13,412 bases of DNA, from contig DAOUFM010000026.1 of assembly GCA_034429975.1 (NCBI GenBank), positions 1-13,412 on the forward strand, in the 5' to 3' direction. Below, piece by piece: positions 1-8,245 of this stretch (positions are counted from its first letter, which is position 1; every line of letters starts with the position of its first letter). The DNA is from UBA6170 sp034429975 (GTDB lineage Bacteria; Chloroflexota; Anaerolineae; Anaerolineales; Anaerolineaceae). Position numbers and translations under genes: made by a program. The notes beneath the pieces were generated by a model, which worked only from the letters and a program-made list of their open reading frames with translations, had not been told where the DNA came from and ran no database searches.

Positions 1-1
1 C

Positions 2-160
2 CACAATCCGATGGGCAGCCTGACGACCCCGAGCGCAGTGATCATTCCTGGACCGAAAGTAATGACCTGGGATGATTGGGTGAGCCAGAAGACAGTGGTG
101 GTCAGACGGACAAGGAGAAAGGAGGTAATACCGGAGGGACAGATGGGATTGGAGTTTTGA
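2..160 (+). CDS. Possible C-terminal tail of a convergent plus-strand gene, unrecognised
   Basis: This frame is open from the left edge (base 2) for 52 codons and ends at TGA 158-160. It includes the stretch VIIPGPKVMTWDDWVSQK and finishes with a basic stretch and QMGLEF. I do not recognise the protein. It stops four bases before a perfect hairpin, which is where the 3' end of a convergent gene would be expected, and the other two plus-strand frames contain early stops. Against it, the stretch is short, has no visible start, and has no recognisable domain, so it could be non-coding. The sequence left of base 1 would settle this. Confidence 0.3.
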   Translation, partial: HNPMGSLTTPSAVIIPGPKVMTWDDWVSQKTVVVRRTRRKEVIPEGQMGLEF

Positions 161-164
161 TAAT

Positions 165-198
165 TGGGCTCTTGAAAAATTTTTATTTCAAGAGCCCA
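165..198. terminator. 13-bp perfect hairpin between convergent genes, likely bidirectional terminator
   Basis: TGGGCTCTTGAAA at 165-177 pairs perfectly with TTTCAAGAGCCCA at 186-198, around an 8-base A/T loop. It lies four bases before the TAA of the PIN/membrane gene's stop (203-205, minus strand) and four bases after the possible plus-strand stop at 160. On the plus strand the hairpin is followed by a fairly T-rich run (TTATTTATGGTTTTT). On the minus strand the tail is only ATTATCAAAAC, so intrinsic termination looks better for plus-strand transcripts. The hairpin could still end or protect the minus-strand operon mRNA. Confidence 0.75.
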
Positions 199-202
199 TT
201 AT

Positions 203-2401
203 TTATGGTTTTTGTTGTCCAATAAACTGCGTGAAAGCAATTTTTAACCAATCATATAAAGCATTTGTCATTATTCCTATAAGGATGACACCAAGAATCG
301 AAAGTATCCATTTTATTAGGGAGTGAAAAACTTTGAAGCTTCTTGTATCCGAAATATATAAATTCTTCTTCCCTAAATAATCAAATAGCCAACTCCAAAT
401 AACTAGGAAACCACCAGTAAAAATGCCGGCATAAAGAATTAGGTTTGCGAATTCTGTCAAAATAACAATCCAAACAAGTAATAACAAAACGAATGGAAAA
501 ACTACTCCAATAATTATGAATTTTTGTTGAACCCGTTTTTTATCCTCGTCTTTGTCTCTTCTATCCAAGATTTGTCTAATAGAGGCTAACTCGCTGGATA
601 GGCCTTTTCTTTCTTCTCTTTCTTGAGCCAACTCAGTCTGGGTAAACTGAAGATCATCTCTCAACTTGTTAATGTCCGCATCCTTGTCCTGCAAAATTTG
701 TTCATATCTCTTGTTCTTATTTTTTTCTTCATCAATTTGAGTTTGAGCTTTTTGATTTTGCTCAATTAATGCTTCCCTAACCAACTCTATTTGCTTTTCT
801 ACATTGGTCTCATTTTTTATACGCTGACGCAATGCTTCATTCACTAATATGCCAATAATTGTTTCTTTCGGTAGATCGCCAACATTTTCAAACCTTCCAA
901 GGGTTTTTACAATTTCAATTGTAATGTTTTCTGATTGAGGATCTAAATCACGAAAAACAAATGGGAGCCAAAGAGAGCTATAGAGGGTGTCTTCAAGCAA
1001 TTGGCTACGAGGAATCCAGAATTGAAGCAATTGAACCAACGTGGTTGGATGAATGCAGATTGGGACAATGATAATATTATTTGATTTTTTGTAATCATCA
1101 AAACCTAAGAACCGAAAATCAATCGTAACAATCCAGTATTCAGCATCTAAAGGAGAATCTACCCCAATCCTGCGTCTATCTTTTATTAAGTGCCATAAAA
1201 CAATATCGTGCTCTAAAGGTTTATATGCTTTTGCTTTTTCTCCCCACTTTTTCTCCTCGTATTCCGTTTGAGTTATTAGGTCATCCACAACATCCTGGCG
1301 CGTGTTTAATTGAGCGATATCTTCGTTGAAAACTTCTACACCTTTGGTTCTTAAAATTAGAACCAGATTATCAATATATGGTTGGAAAAATTGTTTTGGA
1401 GTTAAGGGTGTGTTGGAGCGATTTACTTCGTAGAAAAATTTCCTTGAGAGACCGCTTACATATCGACCTGCTACTTCCGCCATATTAGGCGTAATTCTTG
1501 ACCCATTTAATGAATCAATGGTTCCTCGCAACACCGCACGTGCTTCATCTAGTGTTGGATTTGTAACAAACAACTTTATGTTTAACTCCTTGCTTAGGTT
1601 CTTGATTAATTCAATCAAGCCTAATGCAGCAGCATTTGATGGATTTTCATGCAATTCTAAAATTGAAAAAAGGAAATTTGTATCGATAAAGAGTGTTACA
1701 TTTTTAGCTTGCCCTAAGGAGGTTTGTAAAGACCGTATCGTTTTTTGATCAAGGCCACAAGCTTCCACACAAAAATGGGTATTTAACGATCTCAAAATGT
1801 AGGATCTAACATTCTGATCAATCGAGGTAAGGAATAATTGAGCAGAATTGAATAAACAATCTTTTTGTTCGGGTCGATAGTGGTCTAAGAAGGTGTCGAG
1901 AAGCGATTGGTCGAGATTAACAGATCGAACATTTAATAACTCGTAAATATTGGCTCCTATGTTTTTAATAAAGGGACGTAAAAATGAATCGTTGAAATCA
2001 CCCCAGATCTGTTCTTTTTCGGTCGAAGTTATTTCATCGCAGGTAAGTGTATCGATGAATGCATTCTTTGCCCTATCAATTATTTCCTCTGCTTCGTGAA
2101 CATCTGAATTTATTGATTTTAAACATGCCTCAGATAATCGAATTTTCCCGTCTGTTAGTTTTATAATGTTGCCAATGCCAGCAATTTGGTCGATAACTGA
2201 GTTTAGCCGTGCTCCTAGGTCTAAATCAAAATGAGATTTCAGGGCCCTTACTAAGTCATCAACAGACATGGAGTCAACTTTTCCGTCCATCCATAATGTA
2301 GCCAAGATAAGTCGCTGGATAACGGAATCCCACCAACCGATTTTGTTCAATTCAACGTGCTGAACAAGATTTAGAATGTTCGCATCAATATTGGCAGTCA
2401 T
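203..2401 (-). CDS. PIN-like nuclease with coiled coil and three C-terminal membrane segments
   Basis: This 732-residue protein belongs to no named family I recognise. Residues 1-100 look like a helical, possibly winged-helix, domain. A PIN-like core runs from about 235 to 450: a hydrophobic strand ending in the IDTN motif (D240), then TLDEA (E286), EHDIVLWHLI (D399) and WIVTIDFRF (D428). Together these give the four-acid D-E-D-D pattern of PIN RNases. Residues 300-395 are a helical insertion. Residues about 530-620 are rich in E, K, Q and R and look like a long coiled coil. Three hydrophobic segments follow at about 628-649, 654-674 and 697-715, so the nuclease part probably faces the cytoplasm from the inner membrane. 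There is no signal peptide. The start at 2401 has an AAAAGGGG Shine-Dalgarno five bases upstream. It is the last gene of the operon, 67 bases after the DUF499 gene, and is notably AT-rich (about 30% GC in hand-counted lines). An effector RNase role is inference. Confidence 0.8.
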   Translation of the reverse strand: MTANIDANILNLVQHVELNKIGWWDSVIQRLILATLWMDGKVDSMSVDDLVRALKSHFDLDLGARLNSVIDQIAGIGNIIKLTDGKIRLSEACLKSINSDVHEAEEIIDRAKNAFIDTLTCDEITSTEKEQIWGDFNDSFLRPFIKNIGANIYELLNVRSVNLDQSLLDTFLDHYRPEQKDCLFNSAQLFLTSIDQNVRSYILRSLNTHFCVEACGLDQKTIRSLQTSLGQAKNVTLFIDTNFLFSILELHENPSNAAALGLIELIKNLSKELNIKLFVTNPTLDEARAVLRGTIDSLNGSRITPNMAEVAGRYVSGLSRKFFYEVNRSNTPLTPKQFFQPYIDNLVLILRTKGVEVFNEDIAQLNTRQDVVDDLITQTEYEEKKWGEKAKAYKPLEHDIVLWHLIKDRRRIGVDSPLDAEYWIVTIDFRFLGFDDYKKSNNIIIVPICIHPTTLVQLLQFWIPRSQLLEDTLYSSLWLPFVFRDLDPQSENITIEIVKTLGRFENVGDLPKETIIGILVNEALRQRIKNETNVEKQIELVREALIEQNQKAQTQIDEEKNKNKRYEQILQDKDADINKLRDDLQFTQTELAQEREERKGLSSELASIRQILDRRDKDEDKKRVQQKFIIIGVVFPFVLLLLVWIVILTEFANLILYAGIFTGGFLVIWSWLFDYLGKKNLYISDTRSFKVFHSLIKWILSILGVILIGIMTNALYDWLKIAFTQFIGQQKP

Positions 2402-2406
2402 GTTTA

Positions 2407-2414
2407 CCCCTTTT
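2407..2414 (-). promoter_or_regulatory. Ribosome binding site of the PIN/membrane gene
   Basis: AAAAGGGG on the minus strand lies five bases before ATG 2401-2399 and supports that start. The 67-base gap to the DUF499 stop contains a TATATT stretch but no convincing -35 partner, so a private promoter cannot be claimed. Confidence 0.6.
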
Positions 2415-2468
2415 AGTTGATTTATTGTTCTGCAATATATCCATCTTCCCTTTTGCTAGCGGTATAAC

Positions 2469-5306
2469 TTACTCTTTCTTAAGATCTAACCCCAACTGTC
2501 TCGCAGACTCGATCATTGCTTTTAATCGAGGATCATTCTCATCTAAAGGTTGACCGTCCTGGGTTACAAACTCAAAATGGATTCCCAATTTCATTTTTTT
2601 TAGTCCCATCCGTGCAGCTGGACCAACGAAGGAGCGGAAAATATCTGCCCAACTTTCAACGGGTACATTTCCCTGGATGGTCACCTGACGAATTGTGTTG
2701 CCGGCGGGCGGTATGACAACCTCTCCTCCTTCAGAAGGTGGCGTAGATATTGGGCCGGTGTCAGATCCATCACTTGGCGGATAAATACTGCCTGCAGGTG
2801 TTCCACCACCGGGCTGAGGAGTAACAACTGGTGGTAGAACAGGCTCTGGCTCAAATGCGGGAATTATCCAAAGGCCTTCTTCATTGGGATCAATGGTGAC
2901 TGATCCACCGCACCATTTTTTCTGCAACTCCTTCGCGTTAAGTCCCTGACCCAAACCGATTAATCTTTCCTTGCAGGCATCCTGCAGACCATTGACGACA
3001 GCATCCCGCGTAGAGATCATCGGTTTATCGGTATACCGCAAAAAGGATTCGATTGCATCCTTGAGGCGCATGCTCCCATCTGACAAAACGAGTCCAGATT
3101 CTTGCATGGTAACCCGGCCAATTTTCCGTAAAATCCACTCCTCTTCTTCCACCAATTGTTTCCAAACAATTTGCAGATGATCACCAAAGTTACTGCCGGC
3201 GGAGCTGAGTGCTGTAACGCTAATCTCTTCACCCCGAATACGAGCAATATAAGAGAATGCAGCACCCAGCGATTGGGTGACTGATTGTCTGGCAGCGGTG
3301 AGACGTGTCTCTAAATCACCTTTCTGTTCTGGATCAAGTTGAGTTCCATAGTCACGTTTAATGGCTTCGAGTGTGGTCACTTCGCGCAAGGCGTTGCGCA
3401 ATTTTGTCAGGCCGCGGACTGAAGGCAGTAGGAATAGCAATGTATTTCGATAGAGACGGTCTCGAGCACCGCATTTTGTACTTAACTGCTTCACTCGCCT
3501 TTCCAGTGGTGGATTATTAGCGGCAGCCTGTCCATTTTCTGCATATGGCAAATCAGGTGCAAGAATAAGTAAAGCCAAGGAACGTTGTTCTGGTAAATCT
3601 GATCCGGGATTTACCAGAACGCGCCATGTCGCAGGTTCAAGCCTGGAATTGTTAACCTGGGTTTGAACTGCATCGATAATTTCTGTATTGAAATCATTAC
3701 TGACAAATTGCTGCCGGTAGCGGACGATCAGATTTACAAGTGTAGGGCGTGTATCAAACCAGTAACGTTTTCCGAGGTTTCCAGCGGCTGGGAAACGCAT
3801 GTAAAAGGCACGGTTTTCTAATTCGAGCAAAGCCCCATCGGTATAACTCCAGTTCAAACCAGGTCTGGCGGTGCATAATTTCAACTCCCGCGTGCTGTAA
3901 CCGACTCGATCACCTTGTGCACCAAAAGAACCAAGCAAGATGGTGGAGGCCAAACCTTGCCCAATCTTTTCCCTCAAGTAGTCGCCGCCACGTTCTTCAT
4001 CAAACTGGACTGAATTACTTGTTTTGCCGATGACATCTGCTGCGATGACAGACTCATAAGATGCGCCCCAAAGACGTGTGAGTGATGATTTGAGCGCATC
4101 CACGGTGAAATTCAGATGTGCCGGTTGGATGAGTGCCTGGGATTGCGTTTCAGTGCTTCGGCGTTGCCAGAGATCACCCACGATGGATGCCAACAGACGT
4201 AAGACACCGCGCGTACGCTGAAAACCATTGTGGCTTCCCCAACGTTTATAGAAAGCGTCAATCAATGTCGGATGAAAAGGATAAGCATTGATAATGCTCT
4301 GTTTGTAATCAGCGCGTGTGGCTTCTTGAGGGACTTCATTCGGGTGCTGTTGGTACATGCGGGCGTACGCGCCAGCTACCTTTTCGATTTCCGTTGGATC
4401 ACCAATGGTTTCAAACAAACGCCGGCGAACGACCTGGTAGATTTCTTCATCAGCAACCGGACGGGCGTCGGCAGCCATGCGGCCAAAACGATTTTCGAGC
4501 GCTGCCAGGATCTCCTGTCCGCGTTCTGAACTGGCTACCTCCAGATGGCTCGCGGGTAACGTAGCAACCAGTGCTGCACCTGGAACATTGGATACCGCCT
4601 GGCAGAGTTGCTGCGCAAACGAAATGGTTTGATCTGCTAACGTACCCGCTCCTACCTGCACACCAGCAGCACCTACGCAGTAATCTGCTAATTCATCAAG
4701 TAAAATCAGACAGGGCGCTGATTTTCGTAATACTGATTCGAATAGCCCCTGCGGACAGGTGCGCGCCTGGTCATTGGCTTCGATGTCACGGTAAAGCTCT
4801 ACTCCGCCAAGTTGGTAAGCCAATTCACCCCACAGAGTCCGCGTGCGAATGCCCTCCGGGGTCTGCCGACCCTGGGTGGCATCACAGGTCTGGTTGGTGA
4901 AAATCGCAATAGACCGAACCCGTTGCGGTATCTCATCTTTCAATGCCCGGCGCAAATCTGCGCATTGTGAAGATGAGCGTAATATCTCACTGTTGCGTGC
5001 CAGGTGCCAGAGTGCTACCAAAACGTGGGTTTTGCCACCGCCAAACGAGGTTTGCAGGCTGATAATTCGGTCGCCGGCTTCAGCACCGCCGGATATCGCG
5101 CGGCTGACCTTGCTCAGAATGCTGGTGAGACCGTGGGTTAAATAGGTTTTCGCAAAAAATGCTTCGGCATCACAATAAATATCTGGGGCTGTATTCTGGG
5201 TAACTTCCCAGAGGTTGGCGGCGAAAACGGCTTCGCTCAGGCGGCCTTTCTGAATATCCTCATGGGGGGTTGCGATTGCGTACCAGGGTGATAATGTTTC
5301 GGGCAT
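2469..5306 (-). CDS. DUF499 AAA-type ATPase (PglY-like defence ATPase)
   Basis: This 945-residue P-loop ATPase has the hallmark DUF499 (COG1483) Walker A LQTSFGGGKTH at about residues 84-94, a Walker B ILLDELADY at about 201-209, a sensor-like ATLPAS near 248, NRFGR near 272, and an arginine-rich FQRTRGVLRLLA near 361. The family includes PglY of Pgl/BREX type 2 and is related in role to BrxC. These large ATPases are required for defence together with a methyltransferase, though their exact reaction is not settled. The middle (about 400-810) is helical with no catalytic motif I can name. A proline/glycine-rich linker at about 818-866 separates it from a compact C-terminal domain (about 868-945). 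ATG 5306 is supported by AAGGAG eight bases upstream, 26 bases after the methylase stop. The 5' half of the gene is the most GC-rich part of the window. Confidence 0.93.
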   Translation of the reverse strand: MPETLSPWYAIATPHEDIQKGRLSEAVFAANLWEVTQNTAPDIYCDAEAFFAKTYLTHGLTSILSKVSRAISGGAEAGDRIISLQTSFGGGKTHVLVALWHLARNSEILRSSSQCADLRRALKDEIPQRVRSIAIFTNQTCDATQGRQTPEGIRTRTLWGELAYQLGGVELYRDIEANDQARTCPQGLFESVLRKSAPCLILLDELADYCVGAAGVQVGAGTLADQTISFAQQLCQAVSNVPGAALVATLPASHLEVASSERGQEILAALENRFGRMAADARPVADEEIYQVVRRRLFETIGDPTEIEKVAGAYARMYQQHPNEVPQEATRADYKQSIINAYPFHPTLIDAFYKRWGSHNGFQRTRGVLRLLASIVGDLWQRRSTETQSQALIQPAHLNFTVDALKSSLTRLWGASYESVIAADVIGKTSNSVQFDEERGGDYLREKIGQGLASTILLGSFGAQGDRVGYSTRELKLCTARPGLNWSYTDGALLELENRAFYMRFPAAGNLGKRYWFDTRPTLVNLIVRYRQQFVSNDFNTEIIDAVQTQVNNSRLEPATWRVLVNPGSDLPEQRSLALLILAPDLPYAENGQAAANNPPLERRVKQLSTKCGARDRLYRNTLLFLLPSVRGLTKLRNALREVTTLEAIKRDYGTQLDPEQKGDLETRLTAARQSVTQSLGAAFSYIARIRGEEISVTALSSAGSNFGDHLQIVWKQLVEEEEWILRKIGRVTMQESGLVLSDGSMRLKDAIESFLRYTDKPMISTRDAVVNGLQDACKERLIGLGQGLNAKELQKKWCGGSVTIDPNEEGLWIIPAFEPEPVLPPVVTPQPGGGTPAGSIYPPSDGSDTGPISTPPSEGGEVVIPPAGNTIRQVTIQGNVPVESWADIFRSFVGPAARMGLKKMKLGIHFEFVTQDGQPLDENDPRLKAMIESARQLGLDLKKE

Positions 5307-5314
5307 GTTTATGA

Positions 5315-5320
5315 CTCCTT
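5315..5320 (-). promoter_or_regulatory. Ribosome binding site of the DUF499 gene
   Basis: A canonical AAGGAG on the minus strand lies eight bases before ATG 5306-5304, inside the 26-base gap after the methyltransferase stop. This is the strongest Shine-Dalgarno in the window and fixes the start. Confidence 0.8.
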
Positions 5321-5332
5321 CAGCCTATTCGC

Positions 5333-8239
5333 TTAGATCAATGATAATTGCTCTGGACCTTTGGGCGGTTCAGCCTGACGTACTTCCTGTTTAAGTGTTT
5401 CTCGCTCGCCCAGTAGAGCACTGATCAACTTCCAATCTTCCTCGCCGCGCGGCAGGACTTCAAACAATGCCTGCGCCAGCTTCCAGAAGGTTTCATGTTC
5501 TGCGATGTTGTTCGTTTTCAAGTACTGCACCAATTCCGAGCGTCGCTCCTGTTTCCATAGCAGCATAGCCTGGTGCAGTTGGTCGATCAGCGGGGATGTT
5601 AGGTCTTCACCTAAATGTCGATGATCAGAACGGTCACGCAATAGAGCTAAACGACATTTTGGACCCTCAATCACAAATAAGCCATTCCTTCTGGCTACTT
5701 CCATTGCATCTTCGCCTTCGCTACCAATCTGAATAACGAGTCTGGCATCATCCCAGGATTGTTCATTTACTCCATAAAGATTGAGCCAGATGAAATACAA
5801 CCTTGAGAGTCCATCGCCTTCGAATTCTCCTGCAATAGCTTTTAATGCTAATTCGCGGACCAGGTCCAACAAATCAGTAATTGAAACGACCGAGCCATCT
5901 GCCTTTTCCACTCGTTCATATCGGCCGAAAACACCGACTGCTGGTCCGTAACAAGCGACTATCAGATCTGCTCCACGAAAACCGTAACTCCAAAAGCGTT
6001 TGACATTTCTGGTGACAGTTTTCTCGATTTCTCCGCGTATATTTTTGAAGGACGCTACATTCTCTTTCACTCTTGGACGGCACACAACAGTAATAGATGA
6101 TTCAAGAGATGCAGTATCCAAAGCAAAAGCTGTGGATTTCATTTCGGTTTCTATTGGATAAGTGGCTGTGATTGTTAAGTTTGCTTCGAAAAGTGTATTT
6201 ACTAAGGCCGTCCATGCCTCTGTGGATTGATGTGCAAACATGATGGATAAAATGCCGTCCTCAGAACAAACCCGACGCGCCTCTTTGATGCATTCTGTTA
6301 ATTTCTTTGTAAAGTGGTCACGAGCTTTGCTGGCGTTTCCCTCATGATGATGTTTTAGCGCTGTTGCTTCTCCCGTCTTTGGCGTGAGTGGCGTCATATA
6401 TTCATTAGGAAAGTGGCTACCGATGCTTCGCTTTAACCACACATAGAAGAAATCTGATAAATCTGCATATGCGATGGCGTCAAAATAAGGTGGGTCGGTC
6501 ACAACAATATTGACACTTCCAGTAGGTAGGTCGATTTTTGAACTATCGCCACAGGTAATTTTTGGCATTACATATGTTCTATAGCCGAATGTAGACTCAT
6601 GGTCAATGACGCCTAGCATATATCTAAGCTGTGTGGAAGGCGTACCAGAACTGTCGGCGAAAGGATTTACCTCTGGATAATCATACATCATCGGAATCGC
6701 CTGCCCACCAAAAGGCGTTTTACTTATTTCAGCACTTCCATACCATCGGCACACATTGTTGCTGAATGAAGCCATCCGGTCAATCCACAGGCCTAGATAT
6801 ACCGCTAATGCCTTTGCGTAATCCTTGTCATATTGTTCTTGAATCTTCACCAATCCTTCTTGCATGATTTCAATGAAAGTCTGGATAACCAGTAATTGGC
6901 GAGGATTAAATAAATCTCCCCATCGTTTAAAATTCCACCCACGACCAGCCACAGTATCTGGACTGTCTGGCATTGGCTCACTGGGAATTTCTACTTCATG
7001 TGCCTCGAGTCTCGCTTTTTCAAAAGCTTCAATATCTGTAAGTTCAACTGCCCTATAATCTTTACCTTTCGCTCCCTCAACAATAACGGCTACGATTTGT
7101 TCACCTGAAGTGCCTTCAAAAGTAGCTCTCTTAATATCTTCGGTCGGTGTAATCTGGTGGCAAACTGGGCAACGTACGCCGTTACTTACTAATGTACCTT
7201 CTTCTTGCGCAATTTGCCTACCCTTAATTACTTCAAAGGATATTTTCCCATTTGAGATAAGCATTTCCAACGCAGTTCGCCTATCTGGCTTGGTTGCAAG
7301 CATAAAAGTTTTAAGTAAAGGTATTTTGGTTCTACACGCCGGATTGGAACAAGGCGCGTTTCTTGCCCAAAGATAACCAATAACAGGACGTTTGTCTCTA
7401 CCTGCCGGATAATATTGCAAAAGGCGTTTTGATGCCTGAGATAATATCCAATTTGCCCAGTATTCCAGGTCATAAGACAAAATATTTTCAACATTCTTTT
7501 CTTGGGCAAAGTGCTGGGTAACTGTCGAGATTCCTGTGGATCTTTTGCCTGGTACCCCATAGATTTTGGGATATTCGATGGTTGCTTTCAAGAGCGTAAA
7601 TGCCACTGGATTGTAATCATTCGCAATTGCTTTTGCTCCAAGACGTATGGCTTCAAGAGGAATTGCACCTCCACCTGAAAACGGATCAAAAACAGATGGA
7701 ATTCCTTTATTTGCGATTTTGATTAATTGTTCAGCGATCGATAAAACCATTCTCCCTTGCACGTTCAAAGGATCGGACGTTTCCCATTTCACAAGGCTGC
7801 GATCATCCAAAACTTCACCAACTGATGGGGATTTATCACTTTTCCCCTTTTCGTAGTTGTTTTTTTCTGGAGACCATTTAGCAATGAATGCTAATAATCG
7901 ATTCCGGGGAGTATCTGGTAAATCGCCAGATGGGCAATAAGGATCTGGATCATTGTGATATACCCTTCCACGCCAATATCCTTTCAGTTCTTTGGGAACC
8001 TCATTCTTTAATAGCCGGATAACTGCTTCTCGAAAGTCTTCAGGACAATTTTCGTGATCTGGATCAGGAATTAATGAGGCGAAAACAATTGCACGTGATG
8101 CAGCTAATGGCCGTCTCGCCCACCAGATATGCAAATGAGAAATATGAGCATGATGGATATTTTTATCTCTCACGCTTTCAGCGGAAATTTCGCGGATGGG
8201 TAGAGCAACTTCAATAAGACGGGGGCAGTTTGAGTTCAT
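5333..8239 (-). CDS. DUF1156 adenine-specific-type DNA methyltransferase with zinc ribbon
   Basis: This 968-residue protein matches the COG1743 family from end to end. The N-terminal DUF1156 domain has RLIEVALPIREISAESVRDK and HISHLHIWWARRPLAASRA (residues 7-50). The SAM-binding motif is FDPFSGGGAIPLEA (184-197), followed by NDYNPVA. C297, C302, C357 and C360 form a probable zinc ribbon between the two halves of the catalytic domain. The amino-methyltransferase catalytic motif is VVTDPPYFDAI (579-589), followed by YADLSDFFYVWLKRS. DPPY enzymes methylate the exocyclic amine of adenine (N6) or cytosine (N4); this family is usually annotated adenine-specific. The N-to-C order is the SAM motif first, then DPPY, with about 390 residues between. 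The C-terminal 250 residues carry no motif I recognise. It likely marks host DNA so the partner helicases and ATPase can tell self from non-self. ATG 8239 lies six bases after the UvrD stop, so translation is probably coupled. Confidence 0.93.
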   Translation of the reverse strand: MNSNCPRLIEVALPIREISAESVRDKNIHHAHISHLHIWWARRPLAASRAIVFASLIPDPDHENCPEDFREAVIRLLKNEVPKELKGYWRGRVYHNDPDPYCPSGDLPDTPRNRLLAFIAKWSPEKNNYEKGKSDKSPSVGEVLDDRSLVKWETSDPLNVQGRMVLSIAEQLIKIANKGIPSVFDPFSGGGAIPLEAIRLGAKAIANDYNPVAFTLLKATIEYPKIYGVPGKRSTGISTVTQHFAQEKNVENILSYDLEYWANWILSQASKRLLQYYPAGRDKRPVIGYLWARNAPCSNPACRTKIPLLKTFMLATKPDRRTALEMLISNGKISFEVIKGRQIAQEEGTLVSNGVRCPVCHQITPTEDIKRATFEGTSGEQIVAVIVEGAKGKDYRAVELTDIEAFEKARLEAHEVEIPSEPMPDSPDTVAGRGWNFKRWGDLFNPRQLLVIQTFIEIMQEGLVKIQEQYDKDYAKALAVYLGLWIDRMASFSNNVCRWYGSAEISKTPFGGQAIPMMYDYPEVNPFADSSGTPSTQLRYMLGVIDHESTFGYRTYVMPKITCGDSSKIDLPTGSVNIVVTDPPYFDAIAYADLSDFFYVWLKRSIGSHFPNEYMTPLTPKTGEATALKHHHEGNASKARDHFTKKLTECIKEARRVCSEDGILSIMFAHQSTEAWTALVNTLFEANLTITATYPIETEMKSTAFALDTASLESSITVVCRPRVKENVASFKNIRGEIEKTVTRNVKRFWSYGFRGADLIVACYGPAVGVFGRYERVEKADGSVVSITDLLDLVRELALKAIAGEFEGDGLSRLYFIWLNLYGVNEQSWDDARLVIQIGSEGEDAMEVARRNGLFVIEGPKCRLALLRDRSDHRHLGEDLTSPLIDQLHQAMLLWKQERRSELVQYLKTNNIAEHETFWKLAQALFEVLPRGEEDWKLISALLGERETLKQEVRQAEPPKGPEQLSLI

Positions 8240-8245
8240 AGATCG

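Noticed and set aside
2402..2468. Private promoter for the PIN/membrane gene
   Set aside because: A TATATT stretch is present in the 67-base gap but there is no credible -35 box at proper spacing, so the gene is treated as part of the operon.
7228..7560. Small minus-strand reading frame of 110 codons inside the methylase
   Set aside because: It is an out-of-frame shadow of the DUF1156 gene, with no domain and no ribosome binding site needed to explain it. The methylase frame is intact and conserved through the region.
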